NCBI GenBank assembly: GCA_000824825.2
Contig: LM655198.1
Location: forward strand, 99,185 to 163,184
Length of the DNA: 64,000 nucleotides
Source: Mesorhizobium sp. ORS 3324
GTDB lineage: Bacteria; Pseudomonadota; Alphaproteobacteria; Rhizobiales; Rhizobiaceae
Direction: 5' to 3'
The first letter of the stretch is position 1; the number at the start of each line of letters is the position of its first letter. Under the pieces are notes generated by a model that saw only the letters and a program-made list of their open reading frames with translations, was not told the origin of the DNA and made no database searches. Made by a program: the position numbers and the translations under genes. Below, one piece after another: positions 9,955 through 18,257 of this stretch.

Positions 9955-11553
9955 TCAGAAGCCGTAGGCGACGCCGTCTTGCCCCGGATCCGCACCACCG
10001 ACCAAGCCGCCAGACGTGAATTCGAGCGCATGAACCCAGCTGAAGGTATAGCTGAACGGTCTATATTTCACGTCGTAGCCCATGTCCGAAAGATTGCGCG
10101 CAACCGAGCGGGGAATGCGATTGGAGAGGTCTATGGCATCGCTCGTAGATGAAAATCGCGGCGCGGCAACTGCCCGATCGATAGCCATGCCGAAATCCAG
10201 CACATTGAGAACTGTCTGAAGCACTCCCATCGGAATCTGTGGTCCGCCGGGCGCACCAACAACCATTCGCGGTTTTCCGGACTCAAAGACAATAGACGGA
10301 CATAGGGAGGAAATTCGCATGCGACCAGGGGCAATGCTGCCAGGGCGATTGGGCCGGGGGTCGAACGCCCCCATCGTCCCATTATGCATGAAGCCGAGAC
10401 CGGGGGTTACGACGCCCGACGGCATTGCAAGCGTGTGCGTCAACGCCACACAATTGGCGTTGGAATCCACCACGGTGATATGGGTCGTGTGTTTGGCCTC
10501 GTATTCGCCAGCGGACCGGGTGATTTTTTGTCTTTCGCCGCGATCTATCTCGTCCGACCAACGCTTGATTTTTTTGGGATCGAGCAACTCTGCGGCCGGA
10601 TCAGGAAGAACGGCCGGATCGCCGATGAGCGCTTCCTTGTCTATCGTGGCTCGCTTCATGATTTCGGAAACAATGCGGATATAATCGGGCGAATTATGCC
10701 CGAGACCTACCAAATCATAATTCTCAAGAGCCTTCAGCATCTGCAGAAGCATCAAGCCGCTGGCCGGAGGCGGCACCGACACGACTTCATAATCCCTGTA
10801 TTTTGAACGAACTGGCCTGGAAACACGTGCACGATAGGAGGCAAGATCCTCATGTGACAGTAGGCCTCCGTGCGCCGAAATGTCAGCAATCATGGTCTTT
10901 GCGATGTCGCCGAGATAGAACGCGTCAGCTCCATCTCTTGCGATCGCCTCCAGCGTCGACGCATAGTCCGCATTGACGATCTTTTCGCCAATTCTCTTGG
11001 TGCTTCCATCCGGTCGGCAATACAATCGCCGCCCTTCCTCCGAAACATGCAGGCGTTCCCCGGGATGTTCTTCATCCTCGCTCCAGAACCTGAAAACAGC
11101 CGGGCGGATCGTCCACCCCGCCCGCGCAATTTCTACTGCAGGCTGGATGATCTCCTTCCACTGCATCTTTCCGTAGCGGCTGTGTGCCAATTCATAGCCA
11201 CGCACGGCGGCGGGAACCCCGATCGCACCATATCCCAGCTCGTTGACGCGCCCTTTTAGCTTGAACCCGAAACCGTCTTGCGATTGGACGTCGAATAGGC
11301 GCTCCCACATGGTCGAGGTAGCTGCGGCCGGCGCACGAGAATGAAAATCCACGGAAACCTGCTCGTTGCTTTGAGGCAAGTGGATGACCATGGTCCCGTA
11401 ACCCGAAAGGCCGCACATTTGCGGATCAATTACCCCTTGTGCAAAAGCTACCGCAATCGCAGCGTCGATGGCGTTGCCACCCGCCTTCAGGATCTCGATA
11501 CCTACCTCCGCTGCTTCGGGCTGCGGAGCGACCACCATCGACTTGTGCGTCAT
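9955..11553 (-). CDS. ggt: Gamma-glutamyltransferase family protein
   Basis: Ntn-hydrolase of the gamma-glutamyltransferase family, 532 residues, made as a proenzyme that cleaves itself before a catalytic Thr. The processing site is seen in KHTTHITVVDSNANCVALT, about two thirds along, and the GAPGGPQIP loop replaces the usual GSPGG. Family text AGGNAIDAAIA is present near the start. No signal peptide is visible, so it may act in the cytoplasm, unlike periplasmic Ggt; a cephalosporin-acylase-like or gamma-glutamyl hydrolase role is possible. Next to it are a GntR regulator and 5-oxoprolinase-like genes, which fits degradation of gamma-glutamyl compounds. The start has GAGGT 5 nt upstream, and a T-N11-A box lies 170 bp upstream. 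Confidence 0.88.
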   Translation of the reverse strand: MTHKSMVVAPQPEAAEVGIEILKAGGNAIDAAIAVAFAQGVIDPQMCGLSGYGTMVIHLPQSNEQVSVDFHSRAPAAATSTMWERLFDVQSQDGFGFKLKGRVNELGYGAIGVPAAVRGYELAHSRYGKMQWKEIIQPAVEIARAGWTIRPAVFRFWSEDEEHPGERLHVSEEGRRLYCRPDGSTKRIGEKIVNADYASTLEAIARDGADAFYLGDIAKTMIADISAHGGLLSHEDLASYRARVSRPVRSKYRDYEVVSVPPPASGLMLLQMLKALENYDLVGLGHNSPDYIRIVSEIMKRATIDKEALIGDPAVLPDPAAELLDPKKIKRWSDEIDRGERQKITRSAGEYEAKHTTHITVVDSNANCVALTHTLAMPSGVVTPGLGFMHNGTMGAFDPRPNRPGSIAPGRMRISSLCPSIVFESGKPRMVVGAPGGPQIPMGVLQTVLNVLDFGMAIDRAVAAPRFSSTSDAIDLSNRIPRSVARNLSDMGYDVKYRPFSYTFSWVHALEFTSGGLVGGADPGQDGVAYGF

Positions 11554-11722
11554 TTCGACCTCGTTGCTTGAACTGGGTATGTCAGAGGGCGTCGTCGCGC
11601 GGCCCTCGCAGCGATTACGGGGCTGAGATAGCGCCTGACCGGGCCCTTCTTGAATTGCTAAAAAGGACAGAATACTTACACGCCGAATCGCGGCCGCTAA
11701 ATCATAAAAAGATTATTGCGTG

Positions 11723-11739
11723 ATATAGATTATCTTTAT
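11723..11739 (-). promoter_or_regulatory. LysR-type T-N11-A box upstream of ggt
   Basis: The minus strand reads ATAAAGATAATCTATAT, an inverted repeat (ATA, AGAT, ATCT, TAT), 170 bp before the ggt start. The distance is almost the same as for SBP1. The next 50 bp (TCTTTTT, GATTTA, CGGCG) recur at the other boxes. The remainder of 11554-11991 has no gene I accept. Confidence 0.6.
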
Positions 11740-11991
11740 GATAGTCCTTAGCGTCAGCGGTCTTGTTTTGCCACGGCAGCGAAGCGACCGGGCCTCGAAT
11801 GTGTCCGACGAAGAGCAAGATCGAAAGCAGGTCGATGATGGATCTCGCTCCGACACTTGCAAAGGACCAAGTCGGCATTATCGCGCTCACAATGGCTACC
11901 ACATCAGTAGTGCCTCGAAATTCCACTGCCAACATCGTGCTCGTCGTCCGGGCTCGAAACTTCGAGTACCCCTCGTACCACTGACCGATGG

Positions 11992-12660
11992 TCAACCTAT
12001 CTTGCGCTGAAGCGCGGCGAGCACCCCCCTTTCCGACCTAAGTAAATAGGCTTCCAGTTGCAAAACCGCAGCCGGGATTTCGCCATCCTCCAAGGTGCGG
12101 ACGAGGCAAGCGTTCAACTCAATGTAAGGCTCGTGGAGGTGCGCGGCATCTTTAAGTTGCCCGAAAACCAGCCTGAGTTCGGCGAGCACCAAGTCGAAAC
12201 AGGCGCTCAGTCGAGGACTATCGGAGAGCTCGACCATGGCGCGATGGAACTCCATGTTTATCGTCCCTACCTGCCGCCAATTGCCGACGGAACTCGCCTG
12301 CTTTGCCTGCTCTGACAGAACGCGCATCCGCGCGAGGGCTGGATGCCCTTTGACCGTGGCTTGAACCGCCCCCTTCTGAATTACAGAACGTACCCGATAT
12401 ATGTCGATGACGGCTGCTTCATCCGGAGCGACGACAAAGACCCCGCGATTGGCTATGTGCTTCAGGAGTCTTTGACTTGTAAGCAGGCGGAAAACTTCAC
12501 GTAGCGTATTGCGCGAAACTTCAAACTGCCCGGCGACCGTTTGCTCAGAAAGCTTCTGGCCCGGCGCGAACTCACCCGCGATCAGGAGTTCGCGCATGCG
12601 CGCCGCCACCGCTTCGGCAAGGGATCCATTTTGGAGGTCCTTGGTGCTTAGCTTTGCCAT
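11992..12660 (-). CDS. GntR-family regulator, FCD (FadR-type) subfamily
   Basis: DNA-binding repressor or activator, 222 residues. The N-terminal winged helix is seen in LLIAGEFAPGQKLSEQTVA and VSRNTLREVFRLL (residues about 25-70); the C-terminal FCD ligand domain has the helical pattern with FHRAMVELSDS as the metal/ligand region. It is divergent from pxpA, with 100 bp between the starts. A near-perfect dyad, ATTGTT-N-AACAAT, in that gap is the likely operator, so it probably controls the pxp operon and itself. The effector may be 5-oxoproline or a related acid; that is inference. Confidence 0.88.
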   Translation of the reverse strand: MAKLSTKDLQNGSLAEAVAARMRELLIAGEFAPGQKLSEQTVAGQFEVSRNTLREVFRLLTSQRLLKHIANRGVFVVAPDEAAVIDIYRVRSVIQKGAVQATVKGHPALARMRVLSEQAKQASSVGNWRQVGTINMEFHRAMVELSDSPRLSACFDLVLAELRLVFGQLKDAAHLHEPYIELNACLVRTLEDGEIPAAVLQLEAYLLRSERGVLAALQRKIG

Positions 12661-12701
12661 TTCCTCACCCGTGTCCGGCTGTCACCGTTATTAGAATTCA
12701 T

Positions 12702-12714
12702 ATTGTTGAACAAT
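12702..12714. promoter_or_regulatory. Putative operator of the GntR regulator
   Basis: ATTGTTGAACAAT is a perfect 6-bp inverted repeat around one base, placed between the divergent gntR and pxpA genes. FadR/FCD regulators typically bind short TTGT-N-ACAA-like dyads. It lies 42 bp after the gntR start and 50 bp before the pxpA start. Confidence 0.6.
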
Positions 12715-12763
12715 CATACCTGTGGTAGTAAACAATCGAGTTCACGCATTACCAGGTTTGTTT

Positions 12764-13528
12764 GTGACACAAGTCGATCTTAACAGCGATATCGGCGAGA
12801 GTTTTGGTCCCTGGCCGATGGGCGACGATGTGTCGATGCTGTCGATCGTCACAAGCGCCAATATCGCCTGCGGCTTTCATGCCGGCGATCCAGCCGGAAT
12901 CTTCGCGGTCTTGAAAAATGCCGCGCGCCTTGGCGTTTCGGTCGGCGCCCATGTCGGCTACCGAGACCTCGTCGGTTTCGGCCGGCGCAACATGGATCCG
13001 TTGAGCGAGGAACTGACTGGCGACACGATATATCAAATCGGAGCTCTACAAGGGCTTGCAAAGGCTGCCGGGACGACAGTTCGCTATGTCAAGCCGCACG
13101 GCGCACTTTACAACACGATTGCTCACGACGCGCGTCAAGCTTCCGATGTCATAGCCGCAATCAAGGCTGTCGATCCATCTCTTCAGTTAATGGTGCTCTC
13201 CGGCACGCCCATTGTGGAACAGGCGCGGTCGGCCGGACTGACAGTAATATGCGAAGCTTTCGCTGACCGGGCCTACAATGCGGATGGCAGTCTCGTTAGT
13301 CGTCGCCTGCCTGGCTCAGTCGTCCATGATCCGGAACTGGTCGCAAGCCGGATGCTCAGCCTCGTCAGAGAGGGAACTATTCAGGCGATCGACGGCACGG
13401 AAATCGAGCTCGAGGCGCAATCAATCTGCGTTCACGGCGATACGCCGGCGGCCGTCTCGATTGCCCGGGCGGTTCGCCAGGCGTTGATTTCTAACGGCGT
13501 CGTACTGAAGACGTTCGCCCATGGCTGA
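12764..13528 (+). CDS. pxpA: LamB/YcsF family protein, 5-oxoprolinase subunit A
   Basis: PxpA works with PxpB and PxpC in ATP-dependent opening of 5-oxoproline (pyroglutamate) to glutamate. The family opening DLNSDIGESFG is present, followed by ANIACGFHAGDP and KPHGALYN, all typical. The GTG at 12764 is chosen because it gives 254 residues, the family norm, with DLNSD beginning at residue 4; the frame is open to a GTG at 12722, but that would add 14 unlike residues close to the operator. It overlaps pxpBC by 8 bp, so translation is probably coupled. GntR control is likely. Confidence 0.9.
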   Translation: MTQVDLNSDIGESFGPWPMGDDVSMLSIVTSANIACGFHAGDPAGIFAVLKNAARLGVSVGAHVGYRDLVGFGRRNMDPLSEELTGDTIYQIGALQGLAKAAGTTVRYVKPHGALYNTIAHDARQASDVIAAIKAVDPSLQLMVLSGTPIVEQARSAGLTVICEAFADRAYNADGSLVSRRLPGSVVHDPELVASRMLSLVREGTIQAIDGTEIELEAQSICVHGDTPAAVSIARAVRQALISNGVVLKTFAHG

Positions 13529-15128
13529 GCGGCTCCGGTTTCTTCCTGCAGGCAACGACGCACTCCTCGTCGAACTCGGTGACCTCGAGACGACGCTAAC
13601 CCTGCTCGGAGCGCTACAGAACGATCGCCCGGAAGGTGTTATGGATCTGGTGCCGGCAGCCCGCACGCTGCTTGTAAGCTTCGATAGGCTGATCACCAGT
13701 CGCGCTGCCTTGGTTCAAGCGATCTCCAGCATAGATTTCTCGTTTCGCAGCACCCGGCAGGGCAACACCTTCGAAATCCCCGTTGCTTACGACGGAGAGG
13801 ATTTGAACGATGTCGCCGATCTCCTTGGCTGGTCGGTTGAGGACCTGGTCCGCCGACACACTGAAGCGACCTATACTGTCGCCTTTACCGGCTTTGCGCC
13901 GGGCTTTGCCTACATGACCTCGGACGATACGACCCTCGATGTGCCGCGTCGCAAGAACCCACGCGTGCGCATCCCGGCCGGCTCGGTCGCGCTCGGCGGA
14001 AAGTTCAGCGGCATTTACCCGACCGACAGCCCTGGCGGCTGGCAGATTCTGGGCCACACACCGCTCAAGATGTGGGACATGAGCCGGTCCCGCGCAGCCC
14101 TGCTCGAGCCTGGCGACCGCGTATATTTCCGCGACATGGCAAAGGGATCAACTGCCTCCCCGCCCCCGATGCAGTTTCAATCAGCGACTCCCCCTTCAAT
14201 GTCAAACACCTGTGGAGGGCTGCTTGTCACCCGCGCAGACCGTCCAGCGCTATTCCAGGATCTCGGGCGGCCGGGTCGGGCCGGGCAAGGCATTTCGGAA
14301 TCCGGGGCGCTCGATCGAACAGCATTGGTCGAGGCCAATCTCTGCGTCGGCAATCCTCGTGGATCCGCCGCCATCGAAATCACCTATGGCGGTTTTGCCT
14401 TCAAGACAGACCGGCCGGTGACGCTAGCGGTCACCGGCGCGCCGGCCCCCGCAACGATCCGCTCCCCCGAAGGCAAAATTGTCGGCGCGCCACTCGGCCA
14501 GCCGTTTGCGCTCGATACCGGCGACGAGTTGACCCTCGAATTTCCGCCGGAAGGCACGCGAAGCTATCTGGCGATCCGCGGCGGTTTTGCCGTCGACAGG
14601 CTCCTCGGCTCCGCCGCCACAGACACCTTGGCAAAGGTCGGTCCGGCTCCGATCGTAAAGGGTGATGTTCTCATGCCGGCGAACCAACCTGTCTCAGCCG
14701 TTGATCCCGCTCGCCCTCAACCAATGAAGCTGCCGAAGGAGGGTGATACGGTCACACTCGATGTCGCCTTCGGCCCACGCACGGACTGGTTTACTGAGAA
14801 ATCGCTCTTCACTTTCCTAGCGCAAGAATGGCAGGTCACGGCAGAATCGAACCGAGTAGGAGTTCGCCTGGCTGGCGCTGAACCTCTAGAAAGGGCAGTT
14901 ACATCCGAACTGCTGTCCGAAGGGACATTGCTCGGGGCCATCCAAGTTCCGCATAACGGCCAGCCCGTGCTCTTTCTGGCCGACCATCCACTGACCGGCG
15001 GCTATCCGGTCATAGGCTCAATTGCCCGCCACCACCTCGATCTTGCGGGCCAGATCCCTATTGGCGGGAAGATACGCTTCAACACCGTTTCCGCCTTCGA
15101 CCAGTTCATCAGGGACACCGACCGATGA
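13521..15128 (+). CDS. pxpBC: Fused PxpB-PxpC (KipI-KipA / allophanate hydrolase-like) protein
   Basis: A natural fusion of the two remaining 5-oxoprolinase subunits, 535 residues. The N-terminal 215 residues are PxpB/KipI-like, with TGFAPGFAYM and IPTDSPGGW-like text (YPTDSPGGWQILG). The second half is PxpC/KipA-like, with ALFQDLGRPGRAGQGISESGALD and FGPRTDWF. The same two-domain unit forms the carboxyltransferase part of urea carboxylase. It overlaps pxpA by 8 bp and its stop overlaps the next start (ATGA), so all three genes are probably translated together. Because a biotin carboxylase follows, it could serve a carboxylase rather than simple 5-oxoprolinase. Confidence 0.9.
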   Translation: MAERLRFLPAGNDALLVELGDLETTLTLLGALQNDRPEGVMDLVPAARTLLVSFDRLITSRAALVQAISSIDFSFRSTRQGNTFEIPVAYDGEDLNDVADLLGWSVEDLVRRHTEATYTVAFTGFAPGFAYMTSDDTTLDVPRRKNPRVRIPAGSVALGGKFSGIYPTDSPGGWQILGHTPLKMWDMSRSRAALLEPGDRVYFRDMAKGSTASPPPMQFQSATPPSMSNTCGGLLVTRADRPALFQDLGRPGRAGQGISESGALDRTALVEANLCVGNPRGSAAIEITYGGFAFKTDRPVTLAVTGAPAPATIRSPEGKIVGAPLGQPFALDTGDELTLEFPPEGTRSYLAIRGGFAVDRLLGSAATDTLAKVGPAPIVKGDVLMPANQPVSAVDPARPQPMKLPKEGDTVTLDVAFGPRTDWFTEKSLFTFLAQEWQVTAESNRVGVRLAGAEPLERAVTSELLSEGTLLGAIQVPHNGQPVLFLADHPLTGGYPVIGSIARHHLDLAGQIPIGGKIRFNTVSAFDQFIRDTDR

Positions 15129-16834
15129 AGAAAGTCCTAATCGCCAACCGCGGTGAGATCGCCATCCGCATCGCACGCGCCGCACGCGACTATGGCATTG
15201 CCTCATCTGCCATCTATTCGGACGCGGATGCGGGCTCACTCCACGTCGAGCTTGCCGATGAGGCCTTTAGCCTCGGGCCAGGCCGGCCGGCTGATACCTA
15301 TCTGAACATCAGCAAGATCCTGCATGTCGCCATGAAGGCGGGGGCCGATGCCGTTCATCCTGGCTATGGCTTTCTTTCGGAACGATCAGAATTTGCGCAG
15401 GCGGTGATCGATGCCGGGCTTATATGGATCGGACCAGCGCCGGATGTGATAAGAGCTCTTGGAGACAAAGTTGAAGCACGGCGAATAGCAGGCAGGGTTG
15501 GCGCTCCCCTCGTCAAAGGTTCGGATGGACCCCTTGGCTCAGCCGCGGAAGCCGTTGCGTTTGCGAAGCAGGTCGGGATGCCGATTGCCATCAAAGCTGC
15601 CTTTGGCGGCGGTGGACGCGGTATGAAGGTTGCACGAAAGCTGGAGGAGGTCGGTGAACTGTTCGACTCTGCCGTCCGAGAGGCCATCGAGGCCTTTGGA
15701 CGCGGCGAATGCTATGCCGAGCAGTTCCTCGACAAACCACGTCATATCGAAGCGCAGGTGATTGCTGACCGCTACGGCAATATCGTCGTTCTCGGCACGC
15801 GTGACTGCTCGCTTCAGCGACGTAATCAAAAGCTAGTGGAGGAAGCGCCTGCCCCGTTCGTCACCGAAGATCAGCGCGCTCGCATCCACGCTGCGACGCG
15901 TGCGATCTGCGCCGAGGCCGGCTATACCGGCGCCGGCACGGTTGAGTTCCTGCTCTCCGACAATGGAGTTATCTCCTTCCTCGAAGTCAACACGCGCCTT
16001 CAGGTCGAGCATCCTGTGACTGAGGAGACGACCGGCGTCGACATCGTCATTGAGCAGTTGCGCATCGCAGACGGTCTGCCGCTCTCGATCGCCGAAACAC
16101 CTGTTCCGCGCGGACATGCCTTTGAGTTCCGAATTAACGCCGAAGATCCGGGTCGTGGGTTCCTGCCGACGCCAGGAGTTGTCAAGCGCTTTCGGCCACC
16201 CGCCGGTCCCGGCATTCGCCTGGACGCCGGCGTTGAGAGCGGCTCTGAGATTCCTAGCCTTTACGATTCCTTGATGGCCAAGCTAATCGTTACCGCCGCA
16301 ACACGCGATCAGGCATTGGTCAGGGCACGACGAGCGCTCGCGGAGTTCCAGATCGAGGGTGTTGCCTCGGTTCTGCCTTTCCACCGAGCCGTGGTCGAGG
16401 AACCGGACTTTACCGGCGAAGATGGCTTCAAGGTCTACACCAACTGGATTGAGACCGCCTTCACGAGCATTGAGCCCGCGCCGCGTGTCGAGCCGGTGGA
16501 GGGTGGCGTTATTCGAACTTCGATCGAGATCGATGGGAGGCTTCATCGGGTTGGCTTGCCCGTGGCGCTCTTTTCTGCAATGGCCGCTCCGCGGCCATCA
16601 GCAGCATCAACCGGGCCCCAAAAAACAAATTCGGTGACGGCCACCATCCCGGGCATCCTCCAGAAATGGCTGGTCGAAGATGGGACTCGAGTTGCTGAAG
16701 GCGAAGGAGTGGTGCTCATCGAGGCGATGAAGATGGAGACGCTCGTTACCGCTCCTCAGGCCGGTCGTATCCGCATCATGGCAGAAGCCGGAGCAATGGT
16801 TGCACTCGGCGACGAACTCGCGACGATCAACTGA
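15125..16834 (+). CDS. Biotin carboxylase with C-terminal biotin carrier domain
   Basis: Acetyl-CoA-carboxylase-type biotin carboxylase fused to a biotinyl domain, 569 residues. It begins KKVLIANRGEIAIRIARAARD, has the ATP-grasp glycine loop FGGGGRGMK near residue 160 and EVNTRLQVEHPVTEE near 290. The C-terminal 75 residues carry the biotinylation site EAMKMET, with biotin on the Lys. The start overlaps the pxpBC stop. Together the operon gives biotin carboxylase, biotin carrier and KipI/KipA domains, the same parts as urea carboxylase. A biotin-dependent carboxylation coupled to ring opening is therefore possible. The 3-prime end of the gene is repeated as a fragment at 17577. Confidence 0.92.
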   Translation: MKKVLIANRGEIAIRIARAARDYGIASSAIYSDADAGSLHVELADEAFSLGPGRPADTYLNISKILHVAMKAGADAVHPGYGFLSERSEFAQAVIDAGLIWIGPAPDVIRALGDKVEARRIAGRVGAPLVKGSDGPLGSAAEAVAFAKQVGMPIAIKAAFGGGGRGMKVARKLEEVGELFDSAVREAIEAFGRGECYAEQFLDKPRHIEAQVIADRYGNIVVLGTRDCSLQRRNQKLVEEAPAPFVTEDQRARIHAATRAICAEAGYTGAGTVEFLLSDNGVISFLEVNTRLQVEHPVTEETTGVDIVIEQLRIADGLPLSIAETPVPRGHAFEFRINAEDPGRGFLPTPGVVKRFRPPAGPGIRLDAGVESGSEIPSLYDSLMAKLIVTAATRDQALVRARRALAEFQIEGVASVLPFHRAVVEEPDFTGEDGFKVYTNWIETAFTSIEPAPRVEPVEGGVIRTSIEIDGRLHRVGLPVALFSAMAAPRPSAASTGPQKTNSVTATIPGILQKWLVEDGTRVAEGEGVVLIEAMKMETLVTAPQAGRIRIMAEAGAMVALGDELATIN

Positions 16835-16894
16835 CCGACGATGTTCACGACCGAGACCGTGACAATTATGACCAAGCTCTAGCTTGAGCTTTCA

Positions 16895-17500
16895 GGAGAT
16901 TGTCCATTCGGCCCGGGCCGGTAAAGCTGAGGTTGTCGGCGATTCAGCGATTCTCGGAGGGCCGAATGAACATCCATAAGAAACCGTTTGACGCCGTAGC
17001 GTCGAGAGGAGATGGCGCTCGCCGTTGTTGAAGGCGCCTTTCCAAAGCCACTGCGGCGCGAACCTATGGTGTGCGGGCGAAGGTCGTGGCGCGCTGAGCC
17101 GAGCGTTTCCGGTACGAAGGACGCGCCGGTATGGCGGATCGTTCGTCGCGACCGAATAGAAGCCCGGCACAGACCCCTGCAACGGTCGTCGACGAGGTCG
17201 CGACGCCGCGACGTCGTCGGGCGACAATGTCGGGACCAGCACCTGCTCGACATAGACAAGGACCACGTTGCCGTTCATTTGACGGTGAGCCTGAGGTGCG
17301 TCATGAACCTCCGCTCCAATCGCGGCTTCGCCAAATGGATCCACGCTGCTCGACAGGCTGCTTCACCCACCTCGGACATTCAATCGAGGGCTCCAGTTAT
17401 CGGCTGCGCCAACACGCCGATATCGCCCCCGAGCACTGTCGATCATAAGTACCTCCGCATCGGCCGATCGACCGAACAAACTGGCTGATCACCGAAACCT
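16895..17500 (+). pseudogene. IS481-family element remnant
   Basis: The sequence at 16895-16985 matches the end of the IS481 relic at 61160-61245 (inverted there), including GCTGAGGTTGTCG and the transposase start ATGAACATCCATAAGAA. Beyond it, scraps of an IS481 transposase appear in different frames: a VVEGAFPKPLRRE-like stretch, then MADRSSRPNRSPAQTPATVVDEV. Several frameshifts are needed to join them, so it is dead. It lies between the biotin carboxylase gene and the duplicated tail of that gene. Confidence 0.65.
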
Positions 17501-17576
17501 TCACCTATCAGCGGGGGGAGATTGCATTCACACATTCGGGAAAGCTTCGGCTCACATTGACTTGGACTGGCGCTGC

Positions 17577-17694
17577 TTCATCGAGGCCATGAAGATGGAG
17601 ACGCGCGTCACCGCTCCCCAGGCCGGCCGCATCCGCATCATCAGAACCCGGAGCAATGATTGCACTCAGCGACGAACTCGCCGCAATCAACTGA
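17577..17694 (+). pseudogene. Duplicated 3-prime end of the biotin carrier domain
   Basis: This 118-bp piece is a close copy of 16717-16834, covering the biotinylation site EAMKMET through the stop codon. A 2-nt deletion after CGCATCAT shifts the frame, so the copy cannot encode the end of the domain. It has no start or upstream carboxylase sequence. It is the remains of a second carboxylase gene or a local duplication, separated from the first by an IS481 relic. Confidence 0.8.
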
Positions 17695-18064
17695 GCGCGA
17701 AATATAAAACCCTTAGAAATCACATGGAGCCGACGGTTCCGGGTCGTCAGCCATGGATGCTTCTGCCGGCTATTCCTGCCGAAGGGCGCGCAGTTCGCAG
17801 GCCTGAGCCTCTTCAACACCTTTACTGAACGGAAGCTTCTGTACGCATAAGACCCACGCGCTGAATTGCAACCCATACAGCTGGCGAACAGCTTTCTCTC
17901 CGATTTTCCTCAGCTGTATCGTTTCGAACCATCATCCACCACACGCTTGACCGGCATTGGCTTGGAAGGGCTCCGTCCCTGACCGGACCGGCACGGGCTG
18001 CGATCCCTACACCCACTAGGTCCTGAACCGCGGACCGGCAGACTTGAACGCGCACCCTTCAGAG
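17695..18064. other. Intergenic region upstream of SBP2
   Basis: I see no supported gene here. The region ends at the T-N11-A box in front of SBP2; the 55 bp after the box are strikingly like sequence at 48.6 kb. Confidence 0.4.
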
Positions 18065-18081
18065 ATCAAAAGAATTTATAT
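18065..18081 (+). promoter_or_regulatory. LysR-type T-N11-A box upstream of SBP2
   Basis: ATCAAAAGAATTTATAT, 177 bp before the SBP2 start. It overlaps the left arm of a longer inverted repeat, GATCAAAAGA paired with TCTTTTTGATC (ending near 18105). Layout and downstream sequence match the other boxes. Confidence 0.55.
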
Positions 18082-18257
18082 CGGCCGCCGTCTTTTTGAT
18101 CTACGAGACCCTCGGCACATGGTTTATTCAAGGAGAAAATAAGGGACGTTGCCTGACTGCACCTATGGTTTTCCAGTCAGGCCAGCAAGACTGCTAAGCA
18201 AACTTTCGGTTTGCTCAAAGTGGTGACTTCTTCGTACGTCGAAAATGGGAGGTTAAA

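Noticed and set aside
11702..11995. Minus-strand 97-codon frame with a hydrophobic stretch between ggt and gntR
   Set aside because: It begins with TTG inside the end of gntR, has no family match and its 3-prime end covers the T-N11-A box region; more likely chance.
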